This document shows, piece by piece, positions 34,150-43,039 of a stretch of 64,000 nt of DNA. The first letter of the stretch is position 1. The number at the start of each line of letters is the position of its first letter. Origin of the DNA: Viridilinea sp964592425 (GTDB lineage Bacteria; Chloroflexota; Chloroflexia; Chloroflexales; Chloroflexaceae); the NCBI GenBank assembly GCA_964592425.1, contig CAZQCG010000007.1, positions 86,568 through 150,567 of the forward strand. Direction: 5' to 3'. Below the pieces are notes generated by a model. The model did no database searches. It was not told where the DNA came from and saw only the letters and a program-made list of their open reading frames with translations. The translations under genes and the position numbers were made by a program.

Positions 34150-34449
34150 ATGGATAACGGAACTGAGCGTGCGAAGGGCAAGGTTGAGGAAGTCAAAGGG
34201 GCCGTAAAGGAAAGCATTGGTGATCTGATCGGCAACGAGCAGATGCAGGCGGAAGGACATGTTGAGAAGGTTGAAGGCCAGGCCCGTCAGACCGTGGCGA
34301 AGACGGAGGAACAGGTCAAAGGCATCGGCGAGAGGATCGATGGCAAGGTCGGAGGCGCTGTCGGCAGCCTGATCGGCAACGAGCAGATGCAGGCGGAAGG
34401 CAAGGCGAAAGAGCTGAAGGGCGAAGCCCGCCAGAAGGCGAACCAGTAG
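34150..34449 (+). CDS. CsbD-family stress protein with an internal duplication
   Basis: The 99-residue hydrophilic protein contains two CsbD modules: AKGKVEEVKGAVKESIGDLIG...EG and GKVGGAVGSLIG...EGKAKELKGEARQKA. CsbD-like proteins are general-stress proteins of unknown biochemical action and normally carry one module of about 60 residues. A 32-base stretch is repeated exactly at 34225-34256 and 34369-34400, encoding LIGNEQMQAEG in both modules, which implies a recent duplication or gene conversion. ATG 34150 follows GAGAGG by 8 bases. Confidence 0.88.
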   Translation: MDNGTERAKGKVEEVKGAVKESIGDLIGNEQMQAEGHVEKVEGQARQTVAKTEEQVKGIGERIDGKVGGAVGSLIGNEQMQAEGKAKELKGEARQKANQ

Positions 34450-34494
34450 ATACCCGGAGATGCGCAGAGGGTTCTGGCCTGGGAGCGCGGGCAG

Positions 34495-35538
34495 TTACCC
34501 CCCAAGTAGGGCCTCAACCACGCGCTCCCAGCTGATCGCTGCCACCCGTGCTGGCCCGGCTCGCCCCAGGTGCTCGGCCAACCTGGCATCGCCCGCCAGG
34601 CTGTCTAGCGCACTGGCGAGGGCTTTCGCGTCAGGCGGGCAGACCAGCCCGCTCTTGCCATGCTCGACAAACTCGAGCACGCCACCGGCATCGTCGGTGG
34701 TAACCACGGGCCGCGCCGCGCCGAAGGCTTCGACAGTGGTAAAGCCATAATCCTCGTCCACCGGCGCATAGTAGACCGCCCGTGCCCCGGCGTAGAGTTC
34801 GATCAATTCGGCATCAGGGACGAAGCCGAGGAAACGCACGCGTTGGCCGAGGCCAAGCCGCGCCGCCAGGCGTTCGAGGCGCTCACGGTCGGGGCCGCTC
34901 CCGGCCAGCAACAATGTTGCTGGCTGCTCCATGCGGGCCGCCGCTTCAAGCAGCAGGTCAAGCCGCTTGGCCTGATCCAGCCGCGCCACCGAAAGCAGGT
35001 AGTCGCCATAACGCCCGGCCCACAGTCGGGCCGCATGGCGGCTTGGTGGGTAGAGTGGCTGGCTGTCCAGCCCGTTAAAACGACGCAGCCGCGCACTCAC
35101 ATTCCGCGAGATTGTAAAACGGGCCTGGCATTCGCCCAGGGCCTGGCGATCCATGCGCATAATCGCATCACGCACCTGGCGATGTTCGGGTGTATTGCTG
35201 AAGTCACTCAACGTGGTGCCGTACCAGTCATAGCTTTGGCGGTGCTGGTGTACCAGCCAGACCAGCTTGTGCGGGTGGCGTGCCATGTACGAGGGGAACT
35301 TGGTGCCGATTAGCAGGTCTATCGGCTGCCCGTTGGCCTGGCTGAAGTCGAGCATACGCCAGGCCAGGGCGCTCTCGATCGTGCGCTCAACCGGGTGCCA
35401 CTGGTATGGCAGGGCCACCACCTCGACCAGGTGGCCGTGCTCACGCAGCGCCGTAGCCAGATCTTCCACCAGTTGTTCGGCCCCGCCGCGAACAAAGGGC
35501 ACCTGGGCCCCACCGATCACGATGCGCTTGCTACCCAT
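34495..35538 (-). CDS. GT4-family glycosyltransferase
   Basis: The 347-residue product is a GT-B glycosyltransferase: N-terminal FVRGGAEQLVEDLATAL acceptor domain, then the donor domain with YLLSVARLDQAKRLDLLLEA, LLLAGSGPDRERLE, RVRFLGFVPDAELIELYAGARAV and the E-x7-E-like motif PVDEDYGFTTVEAFGA. Such enzymes transfer a sugar from a nucleotide donor to a growing glycan in the cytoplasm. ATG 35538 begins 7 bases after the stop of the other GT4 gene and follows GGGGAG by 10 bases. It is the last gene of a three-gene minus-strand operon. Donor and acceptor are unknown. Confidence 0.92.
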   Translation of the reverse strand: MGSKRIVIGGAQVPFVRGGAEQLVEDLATALREHGHLVEVVALPYQWHPVERTIESALAWRMLDFSQANGQPIDLLIGTKFPSYMARHPHKLVWLVHQHRQSYDWYGTTLSDFSNTPEHRQVRDAIMRMDRQALGECQARFTISRNVSARLRRFNGLDSQPLYPPSRHAARLWAGRYGDYLLSVARLDQAKRLDLLLEAAARMEQPATLLLAGSGPDRERLERLAARLGLGQRVRFLGFVPDAELIELYAGARAVYYAPVDEDYGFTTVEAFGAARPVVTTDDAGGVLEFVEHGKSGLVCPPDAKALASALDSLAGDARLAEHLGRAGPARVAAISWERVVEALLGG

Positions 35539-35545
35539 ACTGCGC

Positions 35546-36769
35546 TTACTCCCCGTGCACAAACGCTGCCGTCTGGCGTGCGACCGTCGCCCAGTTGCAG
35601 TTTGCCTGTACATAGGCCCTGCCGCGTGCCCCAAGCGTTCGGCGCAAGGCCGGGTTGCCCAGCAGCCGATCGAGCGCTGCAGCAAACTCACCGAAATTGC
35701 GGAAATTCAGCCCGCCACCGCTGCGCTGGGCATGGTCGGTAGTCACGGCACAGTCACCATGGACAAGGGCCGCGCATCCCTGTAGCCAGGCCTCCATAAG
35801 CACAATGCTGAAGCTCTCGTGGAGCGAGGGCTGCACAAAGACGTCGGCGGCGGCGTAGGCGTCATATTTCTCCTGGGCACTCAGAAAGCCCAGGTCAAGC
35901 ACTAACTCATCCAGGGCCGGGCTGTAGCCGCAGCTCTCCATGCTGAGTGCGCCAGCCCCCATCAGAGCCAGGCGTACCCCTTGGCCACGGCGGGCATAGT
36001 ATTCGCGCAGGTAGGCCAGCAGCAACGGTAGATTCTTGCTCGCATCACGTCGCCCGGCATAGAGTAGCAGCGGGCTTGTCCCCAGGCCATAGGTGCGCCG
36101 GAAACGTGCCCCATCACCACAGGCGGTCAGGTCAATCCCTTCGCCCGTAACACAGATCCGTTCGGCAGGCAGCCCGTAGAGCTGCTGGGCCAGGACGGCT
36201 TCAGGTTGACTGTTGGCCAGCATCCCGCGAGCCTGGTTGAACATGTAGCCATAGGTACGATAGCGTGCGTAGGGCTCGTCGTGTAGACAGGCCAGCAACA
36301 CACTTTGCTGAGGGGCCAGCAGGGTACCCCAGAAGGTCGTCGGGAAGGGGTAGGGCAAGAAGACAAAACGGTTGTCCGGGTTCTGCCGCTCGGTGATAAG
36401 TGCACTGTAGAGTTCGTCACTGCTGAGCAGCGAGGCAAGCAGGTCACGTTCGTGACGCGGGAAACGGGCCAGGATTGCCCGCAAGTGCTCGTGATCGGCC
36501 AGACTCTGGGGTAGACCATCGGGGCCGGTGGGGGTGGGCCGGAAGCGCCAGATCGCCAGACCGTCCAGCAGCGTGTGGCCGGGCGGGTAGTAGGGCTGTG
36601 TCCCGGCAGGCTGGCCTGCTGCACCGGGCTGGCTGGAGTCGCGTCCGGTACTGGCCCAGACGCGCACCGGCAAGCCTGCGGCATGCATCGCGTGGGCAAG
36701 GCCCCATGCCTGGGCCTCGGCACCTCCGGCGCTATCAGGGCCGAACCAGGGCAGGACAAGGGTGATCAT
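35546..36769 (-). CDS. GT4-family glycosyltransferase
   Basis: The 407-residue product has GT-B layout: start MITLVLPWFGPDSAGGAEAQ, GEGID linker, LLLYAGRRDASKNLPLLLAYL, LDLGFLSAQEKYDAYAAADVFVQPS and the donor-site LHESFSIVLMEAWLQGCAAL, where Glu-Ser-Phe-Ser-x-Val-x-Met-Glu is the GT4 E-x7-E signature. It differs from its operon partner in the N-domain (a ~60-residue insert with FVFLPYPFPTTFWG), implying a different acceptor. It follows the duplicated-domain gene by 26 bases. Cytoplasmic; the product is presumably surface polysaccharide. Confidence 0.92.
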   Translation of the reverse strand: MITLVLPWFGPDSAGGAEAQAWGLAHAMHAAGLPVRVWASTGRDSSQPGAAGQPAGTQPYYPPGHTLLDGLAIWRFRPTPTGPDGLPQSLADHEHLRAILARFPRHERDLLASLLSSDELYSALITERQNPDNRFVFLPYPFPTTFWGTLLAPQQSVLLACLHDEPYARYRTYGYMFNQARGMLANSQPEAVLAQQLYGLPAERICVTGEGIDLTACGDGARFRRTYGLGTSPLLLYAGRRDASKNLPLLLAYLREYYARRGQGVRLALMGAGALSMESCGYSPALDELVLDLGFLSAQEKYDAYAAADVFVQPSLHESFSIVLMEAWLQGCAALVHGDCAVTTDHAQRSGGGLNFRNFGEFAAALDRLLGNPALRRTLGARGRAYVQANCNWATVARQTAAFVHGE

Positions 36770-36795
36770 AGCTGTGGTTGAGCTCAGGCGAGGCC

Positions 36796-37590
36796 TCAGC
36801 GGAGTGGGCGGCGGGCGCGCAGGGCGGCGACACGGGCGCGCAGCTCGCCGTCGAGGGCCAGTAACTGTGGCAGGCTCGTGGCAAGGGCGGCGTTGGCGGC
36901 ATTCTGCTGCTCAACAATCGGGTTGACCATCCAGCGCAGATATTGGCGGAGGCTGCGCTGGCTCAAGGCGCGGGCAACGGTCAGCGGTGTATTGCCAGCG
37001 AGATCCCAGTGGGCGCTGACCGTGGCTCGTTCGTTTACCAGGGCTGGCAATGGGCGCAGCTCAAGCTCGGGTAACGCCGCAGGCGGCTCGGCGCGTCCGG
37101 CCCGCTCAACCTGCTGCTGTAGCGTCTCAGTCGGTAGATCAGCTGCAGCCGTAGGCTCCGTCAACGCGCTGGCGGGGGGCACGGACGTAGGTGCGGAGGG
37201 CTCCTGATCCAGCCGGCGCTTGAACTCGGCCACCTGGTCGCGCAGTTCGGCGTGGGCCTCGATCAGCAGACGAATGGTGCGGGTAGCCACATCGTTAAAG
37301 GCGTTCTGCTGCTCAACAATCGGTGGGATGTACCAGCGCAAGCCGCGTCGTACCACCTTATGCACGAGAATCCATGCGCGTTCGTAGAGCGTACCGCCTT
37401 CGAGCGGCCAGTGGGCGCTAACCACGCGCGTGATCTCCAGTTGCTCGCTGCAACGGTGCAACTCTCGCTCAATCGCGCTCAGCGCCGTGCCCTCACCATC
37501 CTCACCGCTATTTGTCCGGAGTACACGCACCTCGGTGCGGAGTTGCTCGAGGATAAGTGCCACATCAGGCTCGTCGCTCGCAGTAGCCAT
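36796..37590 (-). CDS. Duplicated-domain protein associated with glycosyltransferases
   Basis: I do not know a named family for this 264-residue protein. It contains two copies of one unit: VSAHW (57-61 and 191-195), an amphipathic helix, a basic stretch, then a Pro-Ile-Val-Glu-Gln-Gln-Asn motif (91-96 and 225-230) and a leucine-rich coiled region. The first copy is followed by a possible coiled coil (AEFKRRLDQ) and a Pro/Thr/Ala linker. Single units of this type (SHR-like motif, basic amphipathic helix, QN-x-FN) are found next to or fused to bacterial polysaccharide transferases, where membrane docking is plausible. It heads the two-GT operon, with an extended -10 promoter upstream. Confidence 0.65.
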   Translation of the reverse strand: MATASDEPDVALILEQLRTEVRVLRTNSGEDGEGTALSAIERELHRCSEQLEITRVVSAHWPLEGGTLYERAWILVHKVVRRGLRWYIPPIVEQQNAFNDVATRTIRLLIEAHAELRDQVAEFKRRLDQEPSAPTSVPPASALTEPTAAADLPTETLQQQVERAGRAEPPAALPELELRPLPALVNERATVSAHWDLAGNTPLTVARALSQRSLRQYLRWMVNPIVEQQNAANAALATSLPQLLALDGELRARVAALRARRPLR

Positions 37591-37635
37591 GCATGTTCCT
37601 CAGCTTGACCCAGGCTATCCTGGCCCAGTCGTGCC

Positions 37636-37644
37636 ATTATAACA
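37636..37644 (-). promoter_or_regulatory. Extended -10 promoter of the GT4 operon
   Basis: On the minus strand TGT-TATAAT, a perfect -10 hexamer with TGN extension, lies 45 bases before the ATG of the duplicated-domain gene. No -35 is evident. Confidence 0.6.
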
Positions 37645-37716
37645 AAAGGGAGGGGCTTCAGGGGCGGGCCTTCAGCCTACCCCCCAACCCCTCCCACTGC
37701 GTGCAGCACGGTAGGC

Positions 37717-38793
37717 TCAGGAAGGCGTGATCAGACTCATCAAGGCCGCTTGCTCCTCACGCAGCCGGGTTGTGACAACCGTTGCCATCCGCTCCAGTGC
37801 CTGAGCGTCCCCCGCCTCGGCTGCTGCAACTGCTGCCTCAAGGTAGGTTGCTAGTGCCCCCAGACCGGCCGCTGCGGCCGCCAGGTGGGTGTCAAGGTTG
37901 GTCAGTTCAAGTGCCAGGGCGACGTGACAGGCCACCAGTTCCAGCAGTTCAAGCTGGGTCGGACTGAAGAGACGACTGTGGCTGGTCGTCACCGTGAGTG
38001 CCCCGATCACCTGCTCGCCCCAGAGCAAAGGCACTGCCATTGCGCAGCGCGTGCGGTCATCGTGATGGCGCAGGCGCAGGCTAAGCCAGCGCCGGTCGGT
38101 ATCAGTCTCGTCGATCAGCATCGGTGCCCGTTCACGCAGGGCCAGGCCCGCCAGACCATGCTCGGCAACCTGGCGGGCCCGTTCAGGGCTCACCTCGACG
38201 CCATTGCTCAGCACGAGCATTGGGTCGTCGAGTTCCTCAATCGGCAGGAGCAGCACCGAAGCGCGTTCACCACCGACCATGCTCGGAACCTGTGAAGCGA
38301 TCTGGTGCGCCATATGCAGCGGGTTGCGTGAGCCACGCACGACATCGCGCCCAAACGCAAGCAGGTGTTCGAGCGTCTCAGTGTGGGCCTGTACCTCGTT
38401 TGTACGCTCATCAAGCTGACTCTGGAGGGCCGCATACTCAAGGGCCGCACCGACCATATGGCCGAGGGCAACCAGAATGGCCCGATCATCCTCGTCAAAC
38501 GGCCGGCTGCCCTGCGCTTCGATCCGTCCTACCGTGCGTCGCCCGATCAGCACTGGCCCGGACAGCCTGGTCGGGTCATCGCTACTCAGCGCCTCAAGCC
38601 CTGCTGGCACGAAGATCTCGACCTGTTCGGCGCGCAGCCAGTCGCATGCCAGGTCACGCAGGGTTGGTAGCGGGTCACTCCGCCGCGCCGCCGCCAGAAA
38701 GGCACCATAATTCGTGAGGGCATCGCGCAGGCGTGCGGCCCGATTGCGGGAGTTTGTCGATGTTGAGCTCTGCTGACCGATGGCAATCCTCAC
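37717..38793 (-). CDS. Double GAF-domain protein
   Basis: The 358-residue product has a degenerate first GAF (about residues 30-125, ending DDRAILVALGHMVGAALEYA), a coiled linker (LDERTNEVQAHTETLEHLLAF), and a clearer second GAF (about 150-300: ASVLLLPIEE, MAVPLLWGEQVIGALTV, FSPTQLELLELVACHVALALE). A helical C-terminus follows. No kinase, cyclase or DNA-binding output domain is present, so it may act as a sensor subunit for a partner. GTG 38793 after AAGGTG is chosen; the frame runs 15 codons further upstream. The ligand is unknown. Confidence 0.8.
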   Translation of the reverse strand: MRIAIGQQSSTSTNSRNRAARLRDALTNYGAFLAAARRSDPLPTLRDLACDWLRAEQVEIFVPAGLEALSSDDPTRLSGPVLIGRRTVGRIEAQGSRPFDEDDRAILVALGHMVGAALEYAALQSQLDERTNEVQAHTETLEHLLAFGRDVVRGSRNPLHMAHQIASQVPSMVGGERASVLLLPIEELDDPMLVLSNGVEVSPERARQVAEHGLAGLALRERAPMLIDETDTDRRWLSLRLRHHDDRTRCAMAVPLLWGEQVIGALTVTTSHSRLFSPTQLELLELVACHVALALELTNLDTHLAAAAAGLGALATYLEAAVAAAEAGDAQALERMATVVTTRLREEQAALMSLITPS

Positions 38794-39109
38794 GTTATCA
38801 CCTTGAAAAGCATTGCAATAGAGGGACGCTGTCAACAAAATCGAGTGATCCTCAACTCATCCTGCCGATATTATCTAGCCAGATAGGAGCGTGATCTTCG
38901 TTACCCACCTCTAGCATACACCACAAGATACTCGCTGTCATATGCCTCGCAACGCCTTATGCCCACCGCTGCCTGGCGCAGCATCTGTTACTCAGCGTAG
39001 TTGCTCATCAGCATCACGAATTCAGACCGGGCACCACTTATCAGCGCTGCCCGGTACGTGCTCAGGGTTGAGCAAAGTGTTATCTAGTTGAGGAGACTGT
39101 TATCTTGGC
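38794..39109. other. Intergenic region between GAF gene and clpC
   Basis: About 315 bases with no credible open frame. A TTGACA hexamer on the minus strand at 38835-38830 could be the -35 of the GAF gene, but no good -10 stands 17 bases downstream. No convincing clpC terminator hairpin is visible. Confidence 0.4.
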
Positions 39110-41590
39110 TCACGCGCCCAGTGGCTCAGCCGGATGTTTGCGCTCGATCGCCAGCACATCACTGCGATGGAAGACCAGCTGGTTCTGTTCCAGATCAACC
39201 TCGATCAAGTCGCCTTCGCTAAAGATGCCCCGTAGTAATTCGCGAGAGATCGGTGTCTCGATCAGCCGTTGCACTGTCCGGCGTAGCGGGCGTGCGCCAT
39301 AGACCGGGTTGAAGCCCTCGACGACCAGAAACTCTTTGGCGGTCTGGGTCAGGCTCAGGCTGATCTTCTGTTCACGCAGCCGGCCCACCAGTTCGGCCAC
39401 CTGCAGGTCGATGATCTGGGTCAGATCTTCCATACTCAGCGGATGGAAGAGCACGATCTCGTCAATACGGTTGAGGAACTCGGGGCGAAAGGCCTGTTTA
39501 AGCGCATCATCAACCTTCTTGCGCGCTTCGCGCAGATCCGGTGTACGCTGACTCTTCCCAGGGGCGGCAAAGCCGATCCCGCCACCCTGCAGGTGCTCGG
39601 TGCCGGCATTACTTGTCATAATGATTACACAGTTGCGAAAGTCAACCGTGCGTCCCTGACCATCAGTCAGGCGTCCATCGTCAAGCACCTGCAACAGGGC
39701 ATTGAAGACATCGGGATGGGCCTTCTCGATCTCGTCGAAGAGCACTACCTGGTAGGGGCGTCGGCGGATGTTTTCAGTGAGCTGGCCCCCCTCATCATAG
39801 CCGACATAGCCGGGTGGTGCGCCAATCAAACGGCTGACCGTATGGCGCTCCTGGAACTCGCTCATATCGACTCGTGTCATTGCCTCTTCACTGTCGAACA
39901 TGAACTCGGCCAGGGCCTTGGCCAACTCTGTCTTGCCTACCCCGGTTGGGCCGACGAAGATAAAACTACCGATCGGGCGACGCGGGTCGCGCAGCCCACT
40001 CCGCGCCCGGCGGATGGCATCGGAGAGCGCGACGATCGCCTCGTGCTGGCCGATCACCCGCTCGTGCAGGCGCTCTTCCATATGCACCAGCTTCTCGCGC
40101 TCAGTCTCGAGCATACGACTGACTGGTACGCCCGTCCAACTCGAGACGATCTGGGCAACATCCTCATCGTCAACCACTTCGTCAAGGTTGGCCGAGGTGA
40201 GCCAGGCCGTTCGCTCAGCTTCAAACTCGGTCTGCAGAGCCAGGAAGGTCGCCCGCAGCGTTGCCGCCCGTTCGTACTCGCGGCGGGCTCCCGCCTCTTC
40301 CTCTTCGGCCTGCAGCTGGCGCAGTGCGGCTTCTTTCGTTTTCAAGGCCGGAGGCATAGCAAAGATGTCGATCCGCAACTTGGCGCTGGCCTCGTCGATC
40401 AGGTCGATTGCCTTGTCGGGTAGGAAGCGGTCGTTGATGTAGCGGCTGGAGAGATGGGCTGCCGCCGTCAGCGCCTTATCGCTGATCGTCAACTGGTGAT
40501 GCTCTTCATAGTGTTTCCGCAAGCCACGGAGCATCTCCACCGTCGTCTCGATGTCAGGCTCCTCGACAAAGACCGGGCTGAAGCGGCGCTCAAGGGCCGC
40601 ATCCTTCTCGATATGCTTGCGGTACTCATCGATCGTCGTTGCGCCGACTACCTGGATCTCCCCTCGGCTGAGGGACGGCTTGAGCATGTTGCTCGCGTCG
40701 ATGCTGCCAGCAGCTGCGCCAGCACCGACCACTGTGTGCAGTTCATCAATAAAGAGGATGACCTTGCCCTTGGCGCTGCGCACCTCCTCCATCACTGCCT
40801 TGAGGCGCTCCTCGAACTCGCCGCGGAACTTTGATCCAGCAACCATACCCGCCAGGTCAAGCGCCAGTAATTTGCGGTCACGCAGGGTTGGTGGCACATC
40901 ACCCGAGACTAATCGATGGGCCAGCCCCTCGGCAACGGCCGTCTTGCCCACGCCTGTCTCGCCCACCAGCACCGGGTTGTTCTTGGTACGCCGTGACAGG
41001 ATGCGGATGACACGCGTGATCTCCGCATCCCGCCCGATGACCGGATCAAGTTGCCCGGCGCGGGCCATCTGAGTCAGGTCGATGGAATACTTCTCCAGGA
41101 TCTCGTAGCGACTCTCGGCCCCAGGATCGTCCGAGCGTTGTGAGCCACGGATCTCCATCAGTGCCTGGTAGATGCGTTCCTGGTCGATGCTAAAGCTATT
41201 GAGGATACGTGCCGAAGCCCCTTCGCGCTCGCCGCTCAGGGCAATCAGCAGGTGATCGATACCGACATACTGGTCGCCAAGCCGGTTCGCCTCCTCCTCG
41301 GCCCGTTTGACCAGCCGCTGCGTGCGCGGCGTCACATAGACCTGGTTGCCGAAGCCGTATTGCCCGTAGACCTTGGGCGATTTCTCCAGTTCGCGCTCAA
41401 CGCGCTGACAGATCATGTCGGTGTCCAGCCCCAGGCGTACCAGGGCGCGAGCTGCCAGACCGTCTTTCTGGCGCAACATCGCCAGAAAGACGTGTTCGAC
41501 ATCTAGCTGGGTGTGATGTTGATCCTGCATGATCTCTTGCGCGTTTTGAAATGCGTCCTGTGCCTTTTCGGTAAATCGCTCAAGTCTCAT
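39110..41590 (-). CDS. clpC: ATP-dependent Clp protease ATPase subunit ClpC
   Basis: The 826-residue product is a Hsp100/Clp unfoldase. It has a Clp-N double repeat (residues 1-150), AAA-1 with GETGVGKT and FIDELHTVVGAG, a short middle segment with a UVR-like EEEAGARREYERAATLR, AAA-2 with FVGPTGVGKTELAKALAE and VVLFDEIEKAHPDVFN, and a C-terminal D2-small domain. The short middle region fits ClpC, not ClpB with its long coiled arm. ClpC unfolds substrates for ClpP or helps disaggregation with adaptors; clpP is not in the window. ATG 41590 follows AAAGAGG by 7 bases. No CIRCE is seen upstream. Confidence 0.94.
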   Translation of the reverse strand: MRLERFTEKAQDAFQNAQEIMQDQHHTQLDVEHVFLAMLRQKDGLAARALVRLGLDTDMICQRVERELEKSPKVYGQYGFGNQVYVTPRTQRLVKRAEEEANRLGDQYVGIDHLLIALSGEREGASARILNSFSIDQERIYQALMEIRGSQRSDDPGAESRYEILEKYSIDLTQMARAGQLDPVIGRDAEITRVIRILSRRTKNNPVLVGETGVGKTAVAEGLAHRLVSGDVPPTLRDRKLLALDLAGMVAGSKFRGEFEERLKAVMEEVRSAKGKVILFIDELHTVVGAGAAAGSIDASNMLKPSLSRGEIQVVGATTIDEYRKHIEKDAALERRFSPVFVEEPDIETTVEMLRGLRKHYEEHHQLTISDKALTAAAHLSSRYINDRFLPDKAIDLIDEASAKLRIDIFAMPPALKTKEAALRQLQAEEEEAGARREYERAATLRATFLALQTEFEAERTAWLTSANLDEVVDDEDVAQIVSSWTGVPVSRMLETEREKLVHMEERLHERVIGQHEAIVALSDAIRRARSGLRDPRRPIGSFIFVGPTGVGKTELAKALAEFMFDSEEAMTRVDMSEFQERHTVSRLIGAPPGYVGYDEGGQLTENIRRRPYQVVLFDEIEKAHPDVFNALLQVLDDGRLTDGQGRTVDFRNCVIIMTSNAGTEHLQGGGIGFAAPGKSQRTPDLREARKKVDDALKQAFRPEFLNRIDEIVLFHPLSMEDLTQIIDLQVAELVGRLREQKISLSLTQTAKEFLVVEGFNPVYGARPLRRTVQRLIETPISRELLRGIFSEGDLIEVDLEQNQLVFHRSDVLAIERKHPAEPLGA

Positions 41591-42199
41591 CGGGATGCCT
41601 CTTTCAGAATCGGCCCTTTGGGTTCGGTGACAATTTGGCACAACTTGCGGGCCGCTGATGCCGGTAATCGTGCCGGATCGCCGACAACTGTGGGTATTTT
41701 AGCACACGGCTGATCATGCTGTCCCCGATGAGTGTAAGAGTTGTGGTAGAGCGATCACACCGCCGATTACCTGGAGCGACCTGCGGTAAGACCTCTCGTG
41801 ATCCCCGTCCTGACTGATCTATGTGGCCGGTCATTGGCGCTGCTGGTGCCTGGTGCTGGGCAAGGCCTACGACCTTACCTGAGAACACCACTACGTGTAG
41901 CATTCTATGTAACTTTCTGGTAAGATGATGGCGTACAATTACATCACCGAAGATCTATCGGCGCAAGACTTCAAGCGCCCTATGTTTGCATGTCAGCCAT
42001 TGTCTCGATTCGGCTATTAGGCATCGCTGGGATCGGCTGAAGTACGTGACCACGCTCACTATTCAATCCTCGCCCCACCTGTGCCGGGCGTGTCGTTCCT
42101 GATGATCTCTAGTGTGGCGAACTCTGTCCAACCGCCGACACTCGCCTCGTACGGGAGGTGCGCCAGCCCGCTAGTGGACGCCGGTAAGGAGTTGTGAGT
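41591..42199. other. Long divergent intergenic region (clpC / response regulator)
   Basis: About 600 bases with no frame of coding character. On the minus strand TGC-TAAAAT (41704-41696), with GGGACA 18 bases upstream, is a plausible clpC promoter. On the plus strand TACAAT near 41935 is a possible promoter for the response regulator, which would give it a long leader of roughly 250 bases. No riboswitch or RNA gene was recognised. Confidence 0.45.
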
Positions 42200-42880
42200 A
42201 TGCATATTCTAGTCGCCGACGACGATATTCCAAGCGTGAAGATGACCTCGTTTGTGCTTGAAGATGCTGGCTATCGTGTAACCAAAGCCTATGATGCGCA
42301 GGCTATTCTCCAGGCAGTTGATCAAGCTAATCCTGATTTGATTCTACTTGACGTCATGATGCCTAAGCTGAGTGGCTTTGAGATCTGTCGGCAGATCCGG
42401 CGTAATTCTGATGTGCCGATTATCTTCCTCTCGGGCCGGTCGCAATTGCAAGATCGGGTGATGGGGCTCCAGATCGGTGGTGATGATTACCTCATCAAAC
42501 CCTTTGAGCCGTCAGAGTTGCTCGCTCGAGTGGAAGCGGTACTGCGCCGCCGCAACAGTGATATGCTCAACCCTTCGTCGCGGCTAAGTCAGGGCGAGAT
42601 CACCCTTGAACCGGTTGAACACAAAGTGCTCTTCGCCGATGGACGCACCGCTGAGTTGACCCCGCTCGAATTCCGGTTGCTCTACTACCTGATGAAGAAC
42701 TCCGGACGTATTCTGAATATTAGTCAGATCTTGAGCAAAGTCTGGGGCTACGACTACGAAGGTGAAAGTAATCTGGTTGCCGTTTATGTCCGACGCCTGC
42801 GCACGAAGATCGAGAAAGATCCTGAACATCCCGTCCATGTGATCACGATGCGCAACCTGGGTTACAAGTTCGAGCCGTAA
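42200..42880 (+). CDS. OmpR/PhoB-family response regulator
   Basis: The 226-residue product has a REC domain (ILVADDDIPSV, phosphoacceptor Asp51 in LILLDVMMPKLSG, DDYLIKPFEPSELLARV) and a C-terminal winged-helix DNA-binding domain (ELTPLEFRLLYYLMKNSGRI, VWGYDYEGESNLVAVYVRRLRTKIE, ITMRNLGYKF). Phosphorylation by a histidine kinase would promote dimerisation and promoter binding. ATG 42200 follows AAGGAG by 8 bases and is better placed than GTG 42194. The probable partner kinase lies about 160 bases downstream on the same strand. Confidence 0.95.
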   Translation: MHILVADDDIPSVKMTSFVLEDAGYRVTKAYDAQAILQAVDQANPDLILLDVMMPKLSGFEICRQIRRNSDVPIIFLSGRSQLQDRVMGLQIGGDDYLIKPFEPSELLARVEAVLRRRNSDMLNPSSRLSQGEITLEPVEHKVLFADGRTAELTPLEFRLLYYLMKNSGRILNISQILSKVWGYDYEGESNLVAVYVRRLRTKIEKDPEHPVHVITMRNLGYKFEP

Positions 42881-43039
42881 GTGATCCGGGATAAGCTCAA
42901 TTCCGGCTGTTGCCTGTAGACAAAGTCGTCATGCAGGAGAGGGGCCATCCGGCCCTTCAACCTTCTCAGCGACTTTTGTCTCAGACGGGCTAGCTTGCGG
43001 CATGCCGCATATTGACTCCAGTTAGACCCACTTGATGGC

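Noticed and set aside
39110..41590. ClpB as the identity of the Hsp100 protein
   Set aside because: The middle region is short and UVR-like with no long coiled M-domain, which fits ClpC.
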